Source: Laetiporus sulphureus 93-53
Lineage: Eukaryota; Basidiomycota; Agaricomycetes; Polyporales; Laetiporaceae
Direction: 5' to 3'
Length of the DNA: 64,000 nt
Assembly: GCF_001632365.1 (NCBI RefSeq)
Contig: NW_024468571.1
Span: 1-64,000, forward strand
Part shown: piece after piece, positions 33,323 to 44,631 of the stretch
How the letters are laid out: each line of letters opens with the position of its first letter
Position numbering within the stretch: the stretch's first letter is position 1
Program-made: the position numbers and the translations under genes
The notes under the pieces: model-generated
Told to the model about the DNA's origin: nothing
What the model saw: only the letters and a program-made list of their open reading frames with translations
The model's database searches: none

Positions 33323-36235
33323 TTGACAAAAACGCATGGTCTATGAGTGCATGTAGTGCCACAAGGCCACCGTTGTATCCAAATCTTGTTTCACGGAATA
33401 AACTGTATGATGCGATTCTGCTGATAATTCCACACGTGGATGCTAGATTCCTGACTTGCACCCCTCGCGCAGGACACTTCAGCCCGTCTGGCTCTGTAAG
33501 CAGCTAATGAGCAGTGTGACCTACCATATTAAGAGTCATTGTGTCGCCCCGGAGCTTATGGTGAAATGGTGAACGCGGAGCTGTAAAAAATGTCGTAGAG
33601 ACGGCATGCTTCTGGAGTGACGTCGCGATTCCGGGCGAAGAAATACTCACGGTGCTGCTCGTCGGGGAGTATTATAGTCGCGTCCGGCGTCTGCAACGCG
33701 GTCAACAGCTCAGCTCTGACACAATTGTCTCGTCTCTGCCGCTCCACTAACTTGACGATCGCGATATAGTCCAGATTTATTAGCACCGTCTAAAAGCGCA
33801 GCAGATGCTTGAACTCCTTTGGTCGCCATTCAGCGAGGAGGTCATCCGCACATCTTTCCGATGGCAATCAGCTCGCTGACGAGTTGAACGGCTTCCACGG
33901 AGCGTGAGTCTGGTATTCCCTTGACTGTTTATCGATGTCCGGATGGCCGGAAATCTGCTACTGTGCTTCATGGCCGCATCGGCACGAGAAGGACCATGGA
34001 CCGACCTAGAAAGAACCGACTTCACTTACAAACAAGACCTGCCACTGTTCATTCATTGACGCGATCGTAGAACCTTTCGAGGTGCATTCTGGTGACGCGG
34101 TACGTTCCTCAGGATTATATTCGTTTTGAATCACGGTATGTTCCCGGGTTCATTACTATTTGAGCATGGTTGACAACGATCGCAACGTCGATGGCCATGG
34201 TGAAGCCGAAGAATTTCCTGATGTGGATGGGTTGTTCGACTTCTTCGACTAAGTGGATCGTGAAAAATCTTTGAGAGATGGCTCATCGCTGGGAAGAATT
34301 GGCATCGTTGCCGCGTCAGATTTCCCCCGTCACATAGTACTCGAGCTCTCTGCATTTGACGCGGTACAGTGATGGCGTATGCTTTTCCTGGGAACTCTGA
34401 GAATCTTGGCAGTTCATTGGTGTTCTAAGACCCTTCAGTGTTGGAGTCGCACCTCTAGGTTTCAGAAAATATGTCCTGTTAGTCGCCGCAATATACCTGA
34501 ACGAATCTATGTCCTCCCAGATCCGGCTTGAAGATGGCGGAGAATGAACAATTTGAGCAGTGTACTTTCAACGGGTTTAACCGCAGGGGAAAGCGAGCTG
34601 TGACATACATATGACACAGAAGTGAGAGTTCAAGGAAGCTCTGAGGAGCAGGCGTAGTGCCGTTCCGTACAAAGTGTCAGCACATATGACGAGTGATGGC
34701 CGTGGAGGCATGCATCCCCCGTGATGCTTGCCCGGTAGTTGCGAGAATGCAAACAGGACGGTGCGGACTTACAGCTAGATAAAGACCGCAATTCTGTCGG
34801 AGCAGTCAATAACGCATGCGCCACTTGAGAAGGCGGTCTCGGACTGACGACATCAGTAAACCTCCGACTCGAGTCCCTGTTAGAGCTGGCGACGGCCCAC
34901 TTGGTCATGAGGGTTAGGTGATCTGTGGAGTACAAACGCCCTGTATACGGTTTATACCCTCGACACGTGTGCAACAACACGCGCGCTCCTGCTAACCTTT
35001 TGATTCATTGCTCATAGGAAGCCTTGTTCAACGCTCCGAGAACCATCGGTACAAACTTCCTACCGACTTGCATATGCCACGCATTGGCAGTACCAGAGTA
35101 CCTGTGCCGCACGGGATCCGGCTGCTGTGAGGAGATGGCGATTAAGAATTTTGAGAAGCTGACAATGGACAGTCACGAGGAACTGAGGATCGTCATCGTG
35201 TCGGACAACATCTCGACCACAATCGTACGAGGCGGCAGCTTTAGCGTCAATGTCAGCTCTGAATACGTTTGAACCTACTGCGGAAACGAAGTACGAAACG
35301 CCCACCTCGATGAAACAGGGGGGTTGCACGCTATATACAGAGCACTGTGAAATGCAGGACGGGCATCCACTTCAAATTGCTTCGAGGCAAAAATAGCCCG
35401 ATAAATGTTTACGAGATGTACAGCATGTCCCCTAATGCTGCTCATGTGAGTAGAAGGTGCTATCAAGGGCGCAAGCTGCATGGTGAGGCGGTAGCGTTGA
35501 GCACAAGAAACATACAAGACGAGCATGTTCAGGCCAACAAAACAGACGGAGGCTTTGTTGACGCTTGTGACCACTCTCGTTCAGCGGAAGTAGCAAGGGA
35601 CCAAAGGGACGTCCAGCTTTGACAACGAGTACAAAGTCGAGGAATGAAGCTTAGCATACAGAAGAATGGAACACTCACCTCTAAGATCATTCTAACAATA
35701 TCAATTGACATATTCCCCGTGGGAACTGTCATTCAGATCCAGCACTATCCTCGCCACCGCTCCGCCGATGCTGGTATGAAGAGCAATCCGACCACGAAGA
35801 CAAGGTAATTATCGTCCGCAAAGACGGTGAGCAGCGCAATCACTCAATTTGCGAGTTAGGAGCGCAACACACCCGGTAGCATTCATGTCTGTTCTATCAA
35901 TTCAGATGCATTGGGCGCGGCGTGAGCCATTGGAGAAATACACAGCGTTTTGGCATCGTACGTTTGCCACGATAAGCAGCGTCTTTCTTTCAGGTAACGC
36001 TGCTTCTCTGCTGGCCTCGTATTCTCGGAGATGAATCTCGTCTTCCGAGTTATACTTGACCATGAAGAGTGGCGCGGGTCCCGTCTCCACGAATGATATA
36101 AAGGCTTGTCTAGCGAACGCCTCCGTCAGGCCATTCGCCAGCTAGTGTCCATTGCTCATCAGTCAGTGTCGTTCACCCATCTTCTATCCGTTATACTCAC
36201 TTCTGCTTCGTCTATCAGGCCAGCTCTCCAGAACT
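33323..36235. other. Gene-poor stretch with frame fragments only
   Basis: I found no coherent exon chain in 2.9 kb. Minus-strand pieces such as 33,556-33,786 (ending REYFFARNRDVTPEACRLYDIFY) and about 34,170-34,260 (HIRKFFGFTMAIDVAIVVNH) look protein-like but could not be joined or assigned to a family. They may be remains of one minus-strand gene. A TATAAA at 36,097-36,102 probably belongs to the secreted-protein gene that follows. Confidence 0.4.
36097..36102 (+). promoter_or_regulatory. TATA box of the small secreted protein gene
   Basis: TATAAA lies 134 bases before the start codon at 36,236, in the sequence GAATGATATAAAGGC. The spacing allows a leader of about 100 bases. This is the clearest TATA box next to a called gene in the window, in line with an inducible gene. 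Confidence 0.5.
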
Positions 36236-36556
36236 ATGTTCAACTTCAAGTTGTCAGCTTTCATCTCTGCCGCCCTCGCGCTTGCCTTTGCAGCGAAAAG
36301 GGCCAGTGCCGCCGAATCCTGCTCCTGTGCAACCCCGAATACTCCGGTCGGAATTATCAATGAGCCGATCACCAGGCAGTGTTGCGCGACTGCTGGAGGA
36401 GAATTGACCCTAGTCAGCACGTGCTTGTTCGAGTACCCGAACCATGCCTACGTCTATTTCTCTGAATGCTGCAGCGACGTGGAACAGGGTCGCGAGGGGT
36501 GGACTACTGCTTGCTTCAATGTGAACGACGACGAGGTTGGTCTCTGCATCATCTAA
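36236..36556 (+). CDS. Small secreted cysteine-rich protein
   Basis: A single exon encodes 106 residues. The N-terminus MFNFKLSAFISAALALAFAAKRASA is a signal peptide with a likely cleavage after ASA. The mature part of about 80 residues has nine cysteines, including two CC pairs (QCC and ECC). The spacing does not match class I or class II hydrophobins: one expected cysteine between the pairs is missing and an extra one lies near the end. The same frame is open 28 codons further upstream, but the Met chosen is the one directly before the signal peptide. Function is unknown; such proteins occur among effector-like and wall-associated secreted proteins of mushrooms. Confidence 0.7.
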   Translation: MFNFKLSAFISAALALAFAAKRASAAESCSCATPNTPVGIINEPITRQCCATAGGELTLVSTCLFEYPNHAYVYFSECCSDVEQGREGWTTACFNVNDDEVGLCII

Positions 36557-37889
36557 CCTAGGTAACGCTGATCAGCTTCCGCAGTCTACTACTGACTGAT
36601 GTCAGAGCGCGCATGCAGATCCGAGACGCTGCCGCATCCCTGTGTCTCGTAGTAGTACAGATCCTGCTCACCCGTCAGCTCCGCTGAATAACGTTGTCAT
36701 CGTGTATGCTGTGCGTTCTCGCAAAGGACTCGCAGATTACTGGAAATTATTTCGGATCGATGAAGATTTTGATGGCCGTCGCATCTCTCGTCTGGACCTG
36801 TGCTCGAGAGAGAGCTGAAAGGGGCTCCCTTGACACGCATTGAGAATTGCCCAATCTCAAACAAGAAAGTGGTCTGATGGGTGCGTGTGAGCTATGGTGC
36901 TTACAGACGTATCGGCCATAACCATGTACGGACGTGTCGAGAGCGAGCGACTAACAGAGCCCGAACATGAGACCTGTGAATCACCGTTCGCTCATCAATG
37001 AGGCGAGGGAAGGCTTTTGCAGCATACTGTCTTTCAAATGTTGTAGTATGTATGAAGGCTGTTTTCTTGGGCTCAAGATACTTCAGCGCGGTTGCCGGCT
37101 GTGTCACCACGACTTTCACTATGAGGAGTGGAGAGCTCACGAACTTCCTGGTATTGAACCAATCCTCCACTAAGTGCGCCGTAAGAATTGTGAGAGCAGT
37201 AGCTCACCACCGCGTATGACCAATTTATTGCTAATCAGGCCCCAGGGCTTGAGAGTTTTTCGAGAATCATGTCGTGGACAAGACTGCTGTTATGAAGCTT
37301 GAATTTTCCAGATTACGAGCCGGAGACCATCATGATCCCGGTTAATAATGCGACATAAAGCCGTCCACGACGGTTTTCTGTCAGACTCGTAAATCGATTC
37401 CGTTAGCGCATGTTTTAAGTTGCCTTTCAGGAAAGGGAGAAGCTTACCTTCATCAATTTTGTAATATCTAGGTCCGCGAGCATCCAGTATTCACGTTATG
37501 GCCTGCCACAATTTCCATCAGTAGCACTGCAGTAGAGTCGACTAGCGATTTTGCCAAATCCGTTTTCTCATGCATTCATATTTGGGATCCCCAGTTGGTG
37601 CAACGTTTCGGTATCATGCAGAGAGGAGCGGCGGAGATAGAACCGAAATGGCTGTCACTTAGGACCATATTTCAATGGGTTCACCATGATCCAGCATCTG
37701 CGCTTTCGCGAGAGTGATGTTCAACCTGTAGCCGAGGTGCTCAGTCACATGCCAGCGGAAACCTGGCTCTAGACACTAGGTGTGGCCAAACAGAGTTCAT
37801 AGACCTATTCGTTATATTATTCTTGGAGACTTGGTACAAATAGAGACTATCGCCGCGGAGTACACGTACAACTTCAGGCTTCATGATGC
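36557..37889. other. Intergenic, no gene seen
   Basis: No exon chain or domain was recognised on either strand in 1.3 kb. Confidence 0.45.
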
Positions 37890-39932
37890 TCACGCCGAAG
37901 TGTTCTTAGCACGAGTCTTTGGCCGCACCGCACGTCTCGCTAAGTCGCCAGGCATCTGCTGAATACGTCTTCCCATAGGAATCTTGGTCGGACGCGGAGG
38001 CGACGCTGCCGGTGTCCCAGCCGTAGCCTTCGCCTGCTCGCCCGTCGGCTTCGCCTTCTTCACGAGCTCCTTCTTCTTCGCCTCCTTGGGCACCTTCGCA
38101 GTTGCGAATATGTACGTTGCCGCGTTCGTCGTGTCGACGAGCACGGGACGCGAAATCGACAGCCGTCGGATCGCCTTCTTCAGTACGGGCAGGCGTGACC
38201 TGTCCGGGCTACGGCTGCTCGGAGAGGTTTGCGGCGTTGGCACCGAACGCGGCTTGAGCGGTGTGCGGACAGCGTCGCTCTGCATGACGATTACGAGCTC
38301 TCCGTCTGAGCTGTCTTCCGTTTCCGGACGTGCCGGACGCTGGGGCGTGGGACTTGACGAGCGAGAGAAAGGGATTGGCGCAGATGAAGCAGACGATGAA
38401 GCCGACGGAGCCGATGAGAACGCTGCAGGAGATGTGGTGCCTGAAGATTCCTCCTCGATATACGGAAGCCGCGCGAAAGACGATAATATAGGATCAACAT
38501 GCTCCTGTACAGGCCGTGCTGGTTCTTGAGAAGCATCACAATCCTTCGCACATTGGTTTTGGCTGATTGCGACGACCTCGATGCGCGCACGTTTAGACCT
38601 TGCTGAGATGTCACTTGTTGCGCTAGACCCAGACACCGACGCGCTCATACTCGCCCGGCTAATTCCTGCAACATACCGAGAGAACGAGGCAGAGATCGGG
38701 AACGATGCAGAGGAGCGCTGAGACTGCATCGAATGACTGGCACGGAACCGCTCACTCGCCAGTGGTGGAAGGTTCGGGTAAGCAGACGAAGAGGAAGAAG
38801 CAGAAACCTGAGCAGTAGACTCGCTTTGGACGGGTGGTGCAGCTGCGAGTGCTTCGTCGATGTCTGCCATAGAAGAGACCAGAGAGGACGCCAGAGTTTC
38901 CAGAGCCGAAGGAAGCGATGGCTGAGCAGCTGCAACCAAGAAAGGCCGAGTAGGTTCCCGATTGTCGTCAGGATCCGCCAGTGATGCATTCAACTGGATA
39001 CCTCTGCGCTCAATTAGTTCCTTTAGGGCGCGCTTGCGAGCGTCGGGTAGCTCTTCTACGATGGATGAGATATCCGACGGCGACGGGGTTACCAGGTCTG
39101 CGCTACTCGTATCCTTTTTTGCCTTCCCCTTCCAGAACTTCGCCCTTTTCCTCCAGTTTCTCGCATCCTTTCTCGCAGTCAGTATGCACCTTATCTGTGC
39201 TTCGTAATCTGCCGGGGTCCTGGGCCCGATCACTGGCTCGAGCAACGCCGCCCACACACTGTCTGGATTTGAAACCGCCTCCTTGATCGCAGTTACCAGT
39301 GCGGCCTCCGGTTCGGCACCTTGATCCAGTGCGCTGTACGCTTGAGCGAGCACCGGCTTGTGAGCGCCTACGGCGATCATGAGCTCAATGAATTTGCGGT
39401 GGCGGAGGCGCTCGGCGGTGAGTGCCGTGTTCTCTGCTGCAAGGACTTGGACGCGATCGTCCGCCCCACCGCGAGCGATAGCAACATGCAGAGCCCGTTG
39501 AGTCTGGATGAGATGAGCGCGAAGAGAGGAGACTTCTGCGACTGCCTTCTCCAGTGTTTCCTGAGTGGCTTGAAGGGCAGTGCGTTCGGTCTGAAGGGCA
39601 CTTTCAAGTGCGGGGACACGCCTATTGGATTTATACTGGAACTCGAGGGCAGCTTCAAGCTCCCGAATACGTTGAGTGAGCTCACTGAGCGGTGAGAAGC
39701 TATCCTCGCTGGGGACGGGCGCCGGATCGATGGGGAAGCGAGCGATTGACATAGGTATTGCCGGGATATATGGAGCGAATACCTCGGTGCCATGGGCCGT
39801 GGCGAGAACCAGCTCGTCGAGACCGTTAGCAGATCGGGGCCGTGGGGCCAAGGGAGCAACTGGATGGAAGTAGGTATCGCCGTCCGACCTGGCGCGACGG
39901 TGGAAGATGTGAGAGAGCCTAGGGAATCGCAT
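37890..39932 (-). CDS. Intronless 680-residue coiled-coil protein of unknown function
   Basis: One uninterrupted frame runs from ATG 39,932 to the stop at 37,890, which is unusual among the intron-rich neighbours. Residues about 80-185 are heptad-rich (SELTQRIRELEAALEFQYKS and onward), predicting a coiled coil. A second basic helix-rich part lies at about 245-290 (ARNWRKRAKFWKGKAKK). The C-terminal half is Ser/Pro-rich and probably disordered, ending in a strongly basic tail (KKKELVKKAKPT, RRAVRPKTRAKN) that could bind nucleic acid or act in nuclear import. No enzyme domain was seen. The upstream 39,933-40,100 contains a run of G-rich bases and could be its promoter. Confidence 0.7.
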   Translation of the reverse strand: MRFPRLSHIFHRRARSDGDTYFHPVAPLAPRPRSANGLDELVLATAHGTEVFAPYIPAIPMSIARFPIDPAPVPSEDSFSPLSELTQRIRELEAALEFQYKSNRRVPALESALQTERTALQATQETLEKAVAEVSSLRAHLIQTQRALHVAIARGGADDRVQVLAAENTALTAERLRHRKFIELMIAVGAHKPVLAQAYSALDQGAEPEAALVTAIKEAVSNPDSVWAALLEPVIGPRTPADYEAQIRCILTARKDARNWRKRAKFWKGKAKKDTSSADLVTPSPSDISSIVEELPDARKRALKELIERRGIQLNASLADPDDNREPTRPFLVAAAQPSLPSALETLASSLVSSMADIDEALAAAPPVQSESTAQVSASSSSSAYPNLPPLASERFRASHSMQSQRSSASFPISASFSRYVAGISRASMSASVSGSSATSDISARSKRARIEVVAISQNQCAKDCDASQEPARPVQEHVDPILSSFARLPYIEEESSGTTSPAAFSSAPSASSSASSAPIPFSRSSSPTPQRPARPETEDSSDGELVIVMQSDAVRTPLKPRSVPTPQTSPSSRSPDRSRLPVLKKAIRRLSISRPVLVDTTNAATYIFATAKVPKEAKKKELVKKAKPTGEQAKATAGTPAASPPRPTKIPMGRRIQQMPGDLARRAVRPKTRAKNTSA

Positions 39933-40414
39933 AGTGAGGGGTTAGTACGATGGTGATGTCTATGAAAGTGGGTGCTATGGTGTAAGAGCGTAATGTATGG
40001 AGAGACGCTGTTTTAATGTATGGGGGTGCGGCTGACTGGGGCTGACCACGAACGTCAGGATGTCAGCGACTTGTCAGCCTCCGGGGACTGGCGAACTGAG
40101 GGCGACTGAGTCCTGCTAGGAGCTCCGCTACGTCCATCTGCATAGCTAACAGACGTAGCTGAAAAAACACATCATAGTCGCGGATTCGTGTGGCTGCATG
40201 ATGGCTCAACGATGCGCTTCACAGCTCGCCGGTCCAATCCATGATGTTGCTGCGACACATCGAGAAAGTCGTTGCTGTAGTATCGACGGCGCAGCTCGCA
40301 AAGAGGGGAACAGCTAGAAAAGCTCGAAACGGAGAGCCTCCTTGCAAGTTCAAGGCGAAAGAGATCGGACGAAAACAGTGAGCGCTTGACCGAACCCGGG
40401 CAGGCGGCGCATTT

Positions 40415-40990
40415 GAGCGACCCTTGCTCACCCCCACTCCACATTTCCACTTATGGTAATACCAGTTATTTGTGCACGATAATGTACAGATTTGAAATGA
40501 TAAGAGGCAAAAAGGTGAAATAGCCATTGCAAACGACCCGGCACATGACAAGTTTAGGGCAGACAAATGTGAACTTCCACGATCGTCTGGCGAAAAGAAA
40601 GTGAAAAGTAGCTGAAACTGACCAGGTTCGAACTTGCGACATACAAAATGAAATCGCGGTGGTAGCCACTAAGCTAAGTGACCACGATGATTGTGTTTCT
40701 AGTAATATATATCATAAATTATTTTAAGCCAATAATGTCCGTTATGAATATCATCAGTGAGTATCAACACACCCACTCCCCTCATGACAGAAGGTAAATA
40801 TAGATGTGCTTATGCATTAGACTCATCAATATTATCTGGAAATAACAGTAGAGGCAGTTTAAGGTGGCTTGAGGTGCATGGATGGACCGAACACATTTTG
40901 ATTGAATTTACACAGAACATATCATTTCCTTTTATGGGAATGTGGAGTGGGGGTGAGCTGGGTCCGCTGCGCATTTGCGAGTCGTGAGTC
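40415..40990. mobile_element. MITE-like inverted-repeat element with tRNA-like A and B boxes
   Basis: A left end with GCTCACCCCCACTCCACAT at 40,428-40,446 is matched in inverted orientation by ATGTGGAGTGGGGGTGAGC at about 40,940-40,958, and the similarity extends weakly on both sides of the match. Exact borders and a target duplication could not be fixed. Inside, on the minus strand, lie TAGCTTAGTGG (a perfect Pol III A-box pattern, about 40,665-40,675) and AGTTCGAACCT (B-box pattern, about 40,625-40,635), about 40 bases apart. The acceptor and anticodon stems do not pair well, so this is not an intact tRNA. Confidence 0.55.
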
Positions 40991-41004
40991 GTGACCAGCT
41001 CCAT

Positions 41005-41851
41005 TTACCGTTTCACGCCCTAACGAAGCTCTTATGCTATGCCTAGTGCACTCGCGGTAAAGTATCATTGATGTTGTGGTTGCATATGCGATAATGCTAG
41101 TATGTTGAACAAGGATGATACGACGATGCGCCCAACTTGCTTTGAAGCCAGAGCCGGCGGTGAATGGTAATTGTACGATTTCCGAGCCAGACGGCTACCG
41201 GTAACATTTCGTTGGCGTATAGTATGCATGTACTTCCCGTTATGCGACGTGCCAGCGAGGAGTACGGATAAGTCCTCCACCCATCGTGACGAAACACCAT
41301 CCACCGTCCATTACTCACGAGCCGACTCCAACAGAGCACGCAAGTCGATAACGTCGAAGAAGATGCTTGGATAACAGATGCGGAACAGATTGTCTCATGT
41401 TTTGCTTTCCTCCACAACGTCCATCGAAGAAATGAAACGAGATCTTCAAATATCGATGGCGTTTGTTGAACCTCAGAAAGTTGATCAGCGGTTACAAGAA
41501 GTCAAACAGGTGCGAGACAAGTTTCGAATCATAAGCCTACTATAAAGCATATCAGGTATATACGCCGTGATCCTTTATTAATACAGTAGTGAGAATATGT
41601 CATTGCATCGAGGCTGGCCTGCTCTGTGATTTCTCCTCTGTTTGCTGAATGCAGAATCTGTCTGAGTGGCAAGGTTCAAACACGGCCAAGAAGCAAGACT
41701 CACTGTATTACGAGCTCAGCGCTCAACGGTAGCGTTCAACGTCAATGTTCGTCAAACGAAGTGGTTGAACTTTGCCCAAACTTCGTGAACGGTCACGCGA
41801 TATGCACGTGAACGCGATTGATATACGATCGCGAATACGCTGTGCCCCTCC
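41005..41851. other. Intergenic, no gene called
   Basis: A short plus-strand frame at about 41,380-41,550 (MRNRLSHVLLSSTTSIEEMK and onward, 56 codons) has a helix-like composition but no splice partner or family that I can defend. Confidence 0.35.
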
Positions 41852-41899
41852 TTGTGCACCAGCGGCACGGCGCAACTGTTTGGCCCGCATGATAACGAC

Positions 41900-43451
41900 A
41901 TGAAACATACACTTTATACTGAGGAGGAAGCGAACCATCATCCTAAGAAACAGAAACCTGATCAAAACGTACTGCAATGTCCTGAAGTTGCTGAGCACAC
42001 CCACACAAAGGTCGGAGATTCTACAAAAAACGAGAAAGGTGAGTTCTCTGAAAGATGAATTGCTCTTATTCTGAAGCATTCCAAATGTGTAAGAGCTGTG
42101 CATGCTTCCATTCTATTCCACCAGTCTTCATTGGCAAGGACTGGACACGATAACAGATTTAATAGCCTTGTGAGTCGTCTGTTGAGTCCTGCATGTTTGG
42201 GCAACATTGGTACCTACTGTGGTGGCACATTTGACTCCAACCATTTGAGAGGGTGCGACACACTTCAAACGTTTTACATCCAGCAACCCGGGTGATATGA
42301 CCTGTGGCGCAATGTCACTCAGCTAAAGGGAGAGTGCCCTGTGCATGTCATGTTGCGATGATCCTATAATGGCAGCCCGAGTGCTGTGATCTGCAACAAT
42401 CGACTTTGTAGCAACTGCTAAGGATGCATGTGATGTTTGACAGTTGATACCAAATGTGTCGCTACAATATCATGCGCATGGTTACGGAACCCTGCATATA
42501 GCGGCCAAAGGTCCTGACCGTCTTGTTTTTCAGCGGTGACTCAACCACATACTATAGCGGCTGCAAGACATGGGTACGTGTGGAGACTTCTCTGCATCCT
42601 CTTTGCTAAATTATCAGCAATATAGCTTGGACACATTCTATCGGCTGTGAATAATCAAAGATGCAAGACGGGAAGTCCCGTCTGAATGCTTCTTGCTACT
42701 CGGTAGCTGGCAGCACTGTCGAAGATGACCTCGAATGCCAGCTTGAGAGGTTCTTTGAGCAATATCCTAAGAAGAAGACGCCAGATTCGAAACCGCCTTT
42801 GGACGCAAATAAATCGCTATATGGTGGGTTGGTCATCTCGAAGCTTTTTAGACGATCAATGCTCACTTCCATCCAGTCCTCTGGGTAGGAACTAATGATT
42901 GCGGGTATGTAGGAACATATCATAGATATTTTGCGACGCTGATCAATGGCTTGACCGTAGACAAGCCGACCCGTCAGACCTGGAAGATATTGTAGACAGT
43001 CTTTTCGCAAATGGTCTGGACGAGCTCTACGTGAAAGCTGGCGCTCGCAACTTTCTCCTCATTGACGTCCCACCGAACGAGCGCTCTCCAGCAGGTTCGT
43101 ATCGTTCTGCTAGCCACCTATAGCTAACCTCATATATTGTGGTGTCATGCAGCTACGATCCTGTCCACCGACATATCTAAACAATACCTGATGTGGAATG
43201 AGCTACTGAACGAGCGGGCCAGGTTATTCGCACAAGAAAGCAAGAATGCGTCCGTCTTCTTGTTCTCAGCCAACGCAGTGATATCTGCGATCCTCGACGC
43301 TCCTGATGAGTATGGATTTGAAGAGGAGGATATATTTGAAGAAGGTGGTCCAATTTGGCTGGACGACATGCACCTAACGAGCGACGTTCACGCAATCATA
43401 GCAGAAAAACTGGAGAAAGCGTTGCATTCCGTGCCATGTGGCAGCGCATAG
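41900..43451 (+). CDS. GDSL/SGNH-type hydrolase, no signal peptide
   Basis: Exons 42534-42573, 42661-42823, 42877-42904, 42961-43094 and 43153-43451 are well supported. They carry the SGNH blocks in order: (F)GDS with the catalytic Ser, GTND with the Asn, and DDMHLTSDVH with the Asp-His pair. The 5' part is less certain: 41,900-42,038 joined to 42,139-42,169 gives the frame GLDTITDLIAF that completes FGDS across a 364-bp intron. An alternative start is 41,852. Family members hydrolyse acyl or acetyl esters of lipids and polysaccharides. The predicted N-terminus is hydrophilic (KHTLYTEEEANHH), so the product appears intracellular, unlike secreted CE16 esterases. It converges with the Vma12-like gene, with 210 bases between stops. 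Confidence 0.7.
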
Positions 43452-43661
43452 TTCATCGTCGTTGAATCCTGTAGCCAGAACGGCGAAATAAATTTTTGCG
43501 AGCTGCGCTGAGCACCGCGTCCAAAACAGTGTAACATGTGCACCTAAAATGTCGAAATCACATCAAACTTGACAGGCCACAAGCGCGGAATGAGGGTATG
43601 GAACGAGAAGAAGTATCGATCGCAGACTCCGATAGCGCAGTTGCGCAAAGCCTTGCCCTTC

Positions 43662-44464
43662 TTACTGCTCCAAGGCTTCTGGGGCTGTTTTGGCGTTACG
43701 CTCGCGTAATGCACTTTTCTCAGCATTGAGAGAAGTGGATGTCCCAGTAGAACTGGCGACTGTTTTCGACTGCTGTGAATCCTGGCCGACTTCCTCTTTC
43801 TTGAGCTTGGCAGGTCCATTCGACACCGTCCATGAGCGGCCTGCTAGACGTTGCGTGCGACGAGCATCCCATATCATGTATAGAATAGCCTCTGAAGTCG
43901 CAACCACGATGGCAACAAACAAGGCCAGGAGGACTTTCTGGTGCGTGGTCACAGACACAGCACACATTGAGAAAAGGCTTTAGAACCTACCCACTCGTCC
44001 TTCCAAGCTAGTCTTCCTGCCGCCCACCATGTTGCTACGCCAGCGCCCCCTATGCTCAGCAGCGCATTGATAACTGCAGTAACCATACGCCTGTCGCTGA
44101 GATCTCGCTGCGCTTGTTCATGCGGAGTAGATGCAGTTTGCACGGAAGGGAATTTACGGTCGGGAGAGGTGCGCGTACCGGCCAGCAGCGATACCATACT
44201 GTAGTCACTGGGCTGGAGAGGAGGGTCGTTCTCTCTTAGAGCCCTTTCGCCGTCAGCAGAGCGCGCCCAGGAAGAGATTGACGCGAGCAGTGGGTATGGG
44301 ATCGTGCGAGACGATGCAGATGCCTCAGAATTGTCGGCATTAAGAACGGCGCTCAATTGCGAGGAAAGCGACGGAATCAGCGTAGGAGGTAGCTTCCGCA
44401 ATGCCTCGAGGAGATGAGGCTCAAGCGATATGTTCAGTTCAGACGCAGTATCTAATTTCGACAT
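43662..44464 (-). CDS. VMA12: Vma12/TMEM199-like V-ATPase assembly factor
   Basis: The model has two exons (44464-43991 and 43937-43662) giving 249 residues. The protein has an N-terminal soluble part including PSDYSMVSLLAGTRT, then two membrane segments (about residues 128-152 and 160-181) that form a hairpin. A charged, low-complexity C-terminal tail follows. This matches the Vma12 family of ER membrane proteins that assemble the V0 sector of the vacuolar ATPase. The conserved KDEW at the end of exon 1 joins directly to the second membrane segment after the 53-bp intron. The gene is divergent from the ataxin-10 homologue, with 167 bases between start codons, so the two probably share a promoter region. 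Confidence 0.82.
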
Positions 44465-44631
44465 GGTAGTCCGAAGGAAAGATGCGCGTCTGCCTGCGTC
44501 TGCGTTCTCGAGACTTCAGCGCTTCACCTTCAAAGCTTCATCTCCACTCTTTGCTCTCGCGCTCAAGGAATTGTGACTAGTCAACATAGAACTCAAACAG
44601 CGCTGCAGTCTTCTGGGGCCTCTTCTTGCTT

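Noticed and set aside
36236..36556. Hydrophobin
   Set aside because: The cysteine order lacks the single Cys between the two CC pairs and the spacings fit neither class.
40600..40690. A tRNA gene on the minus strand
   Set aside because: The A and B boxes are good but the acceptor and anticodon stems do not pair and the T stem has a mismatch.
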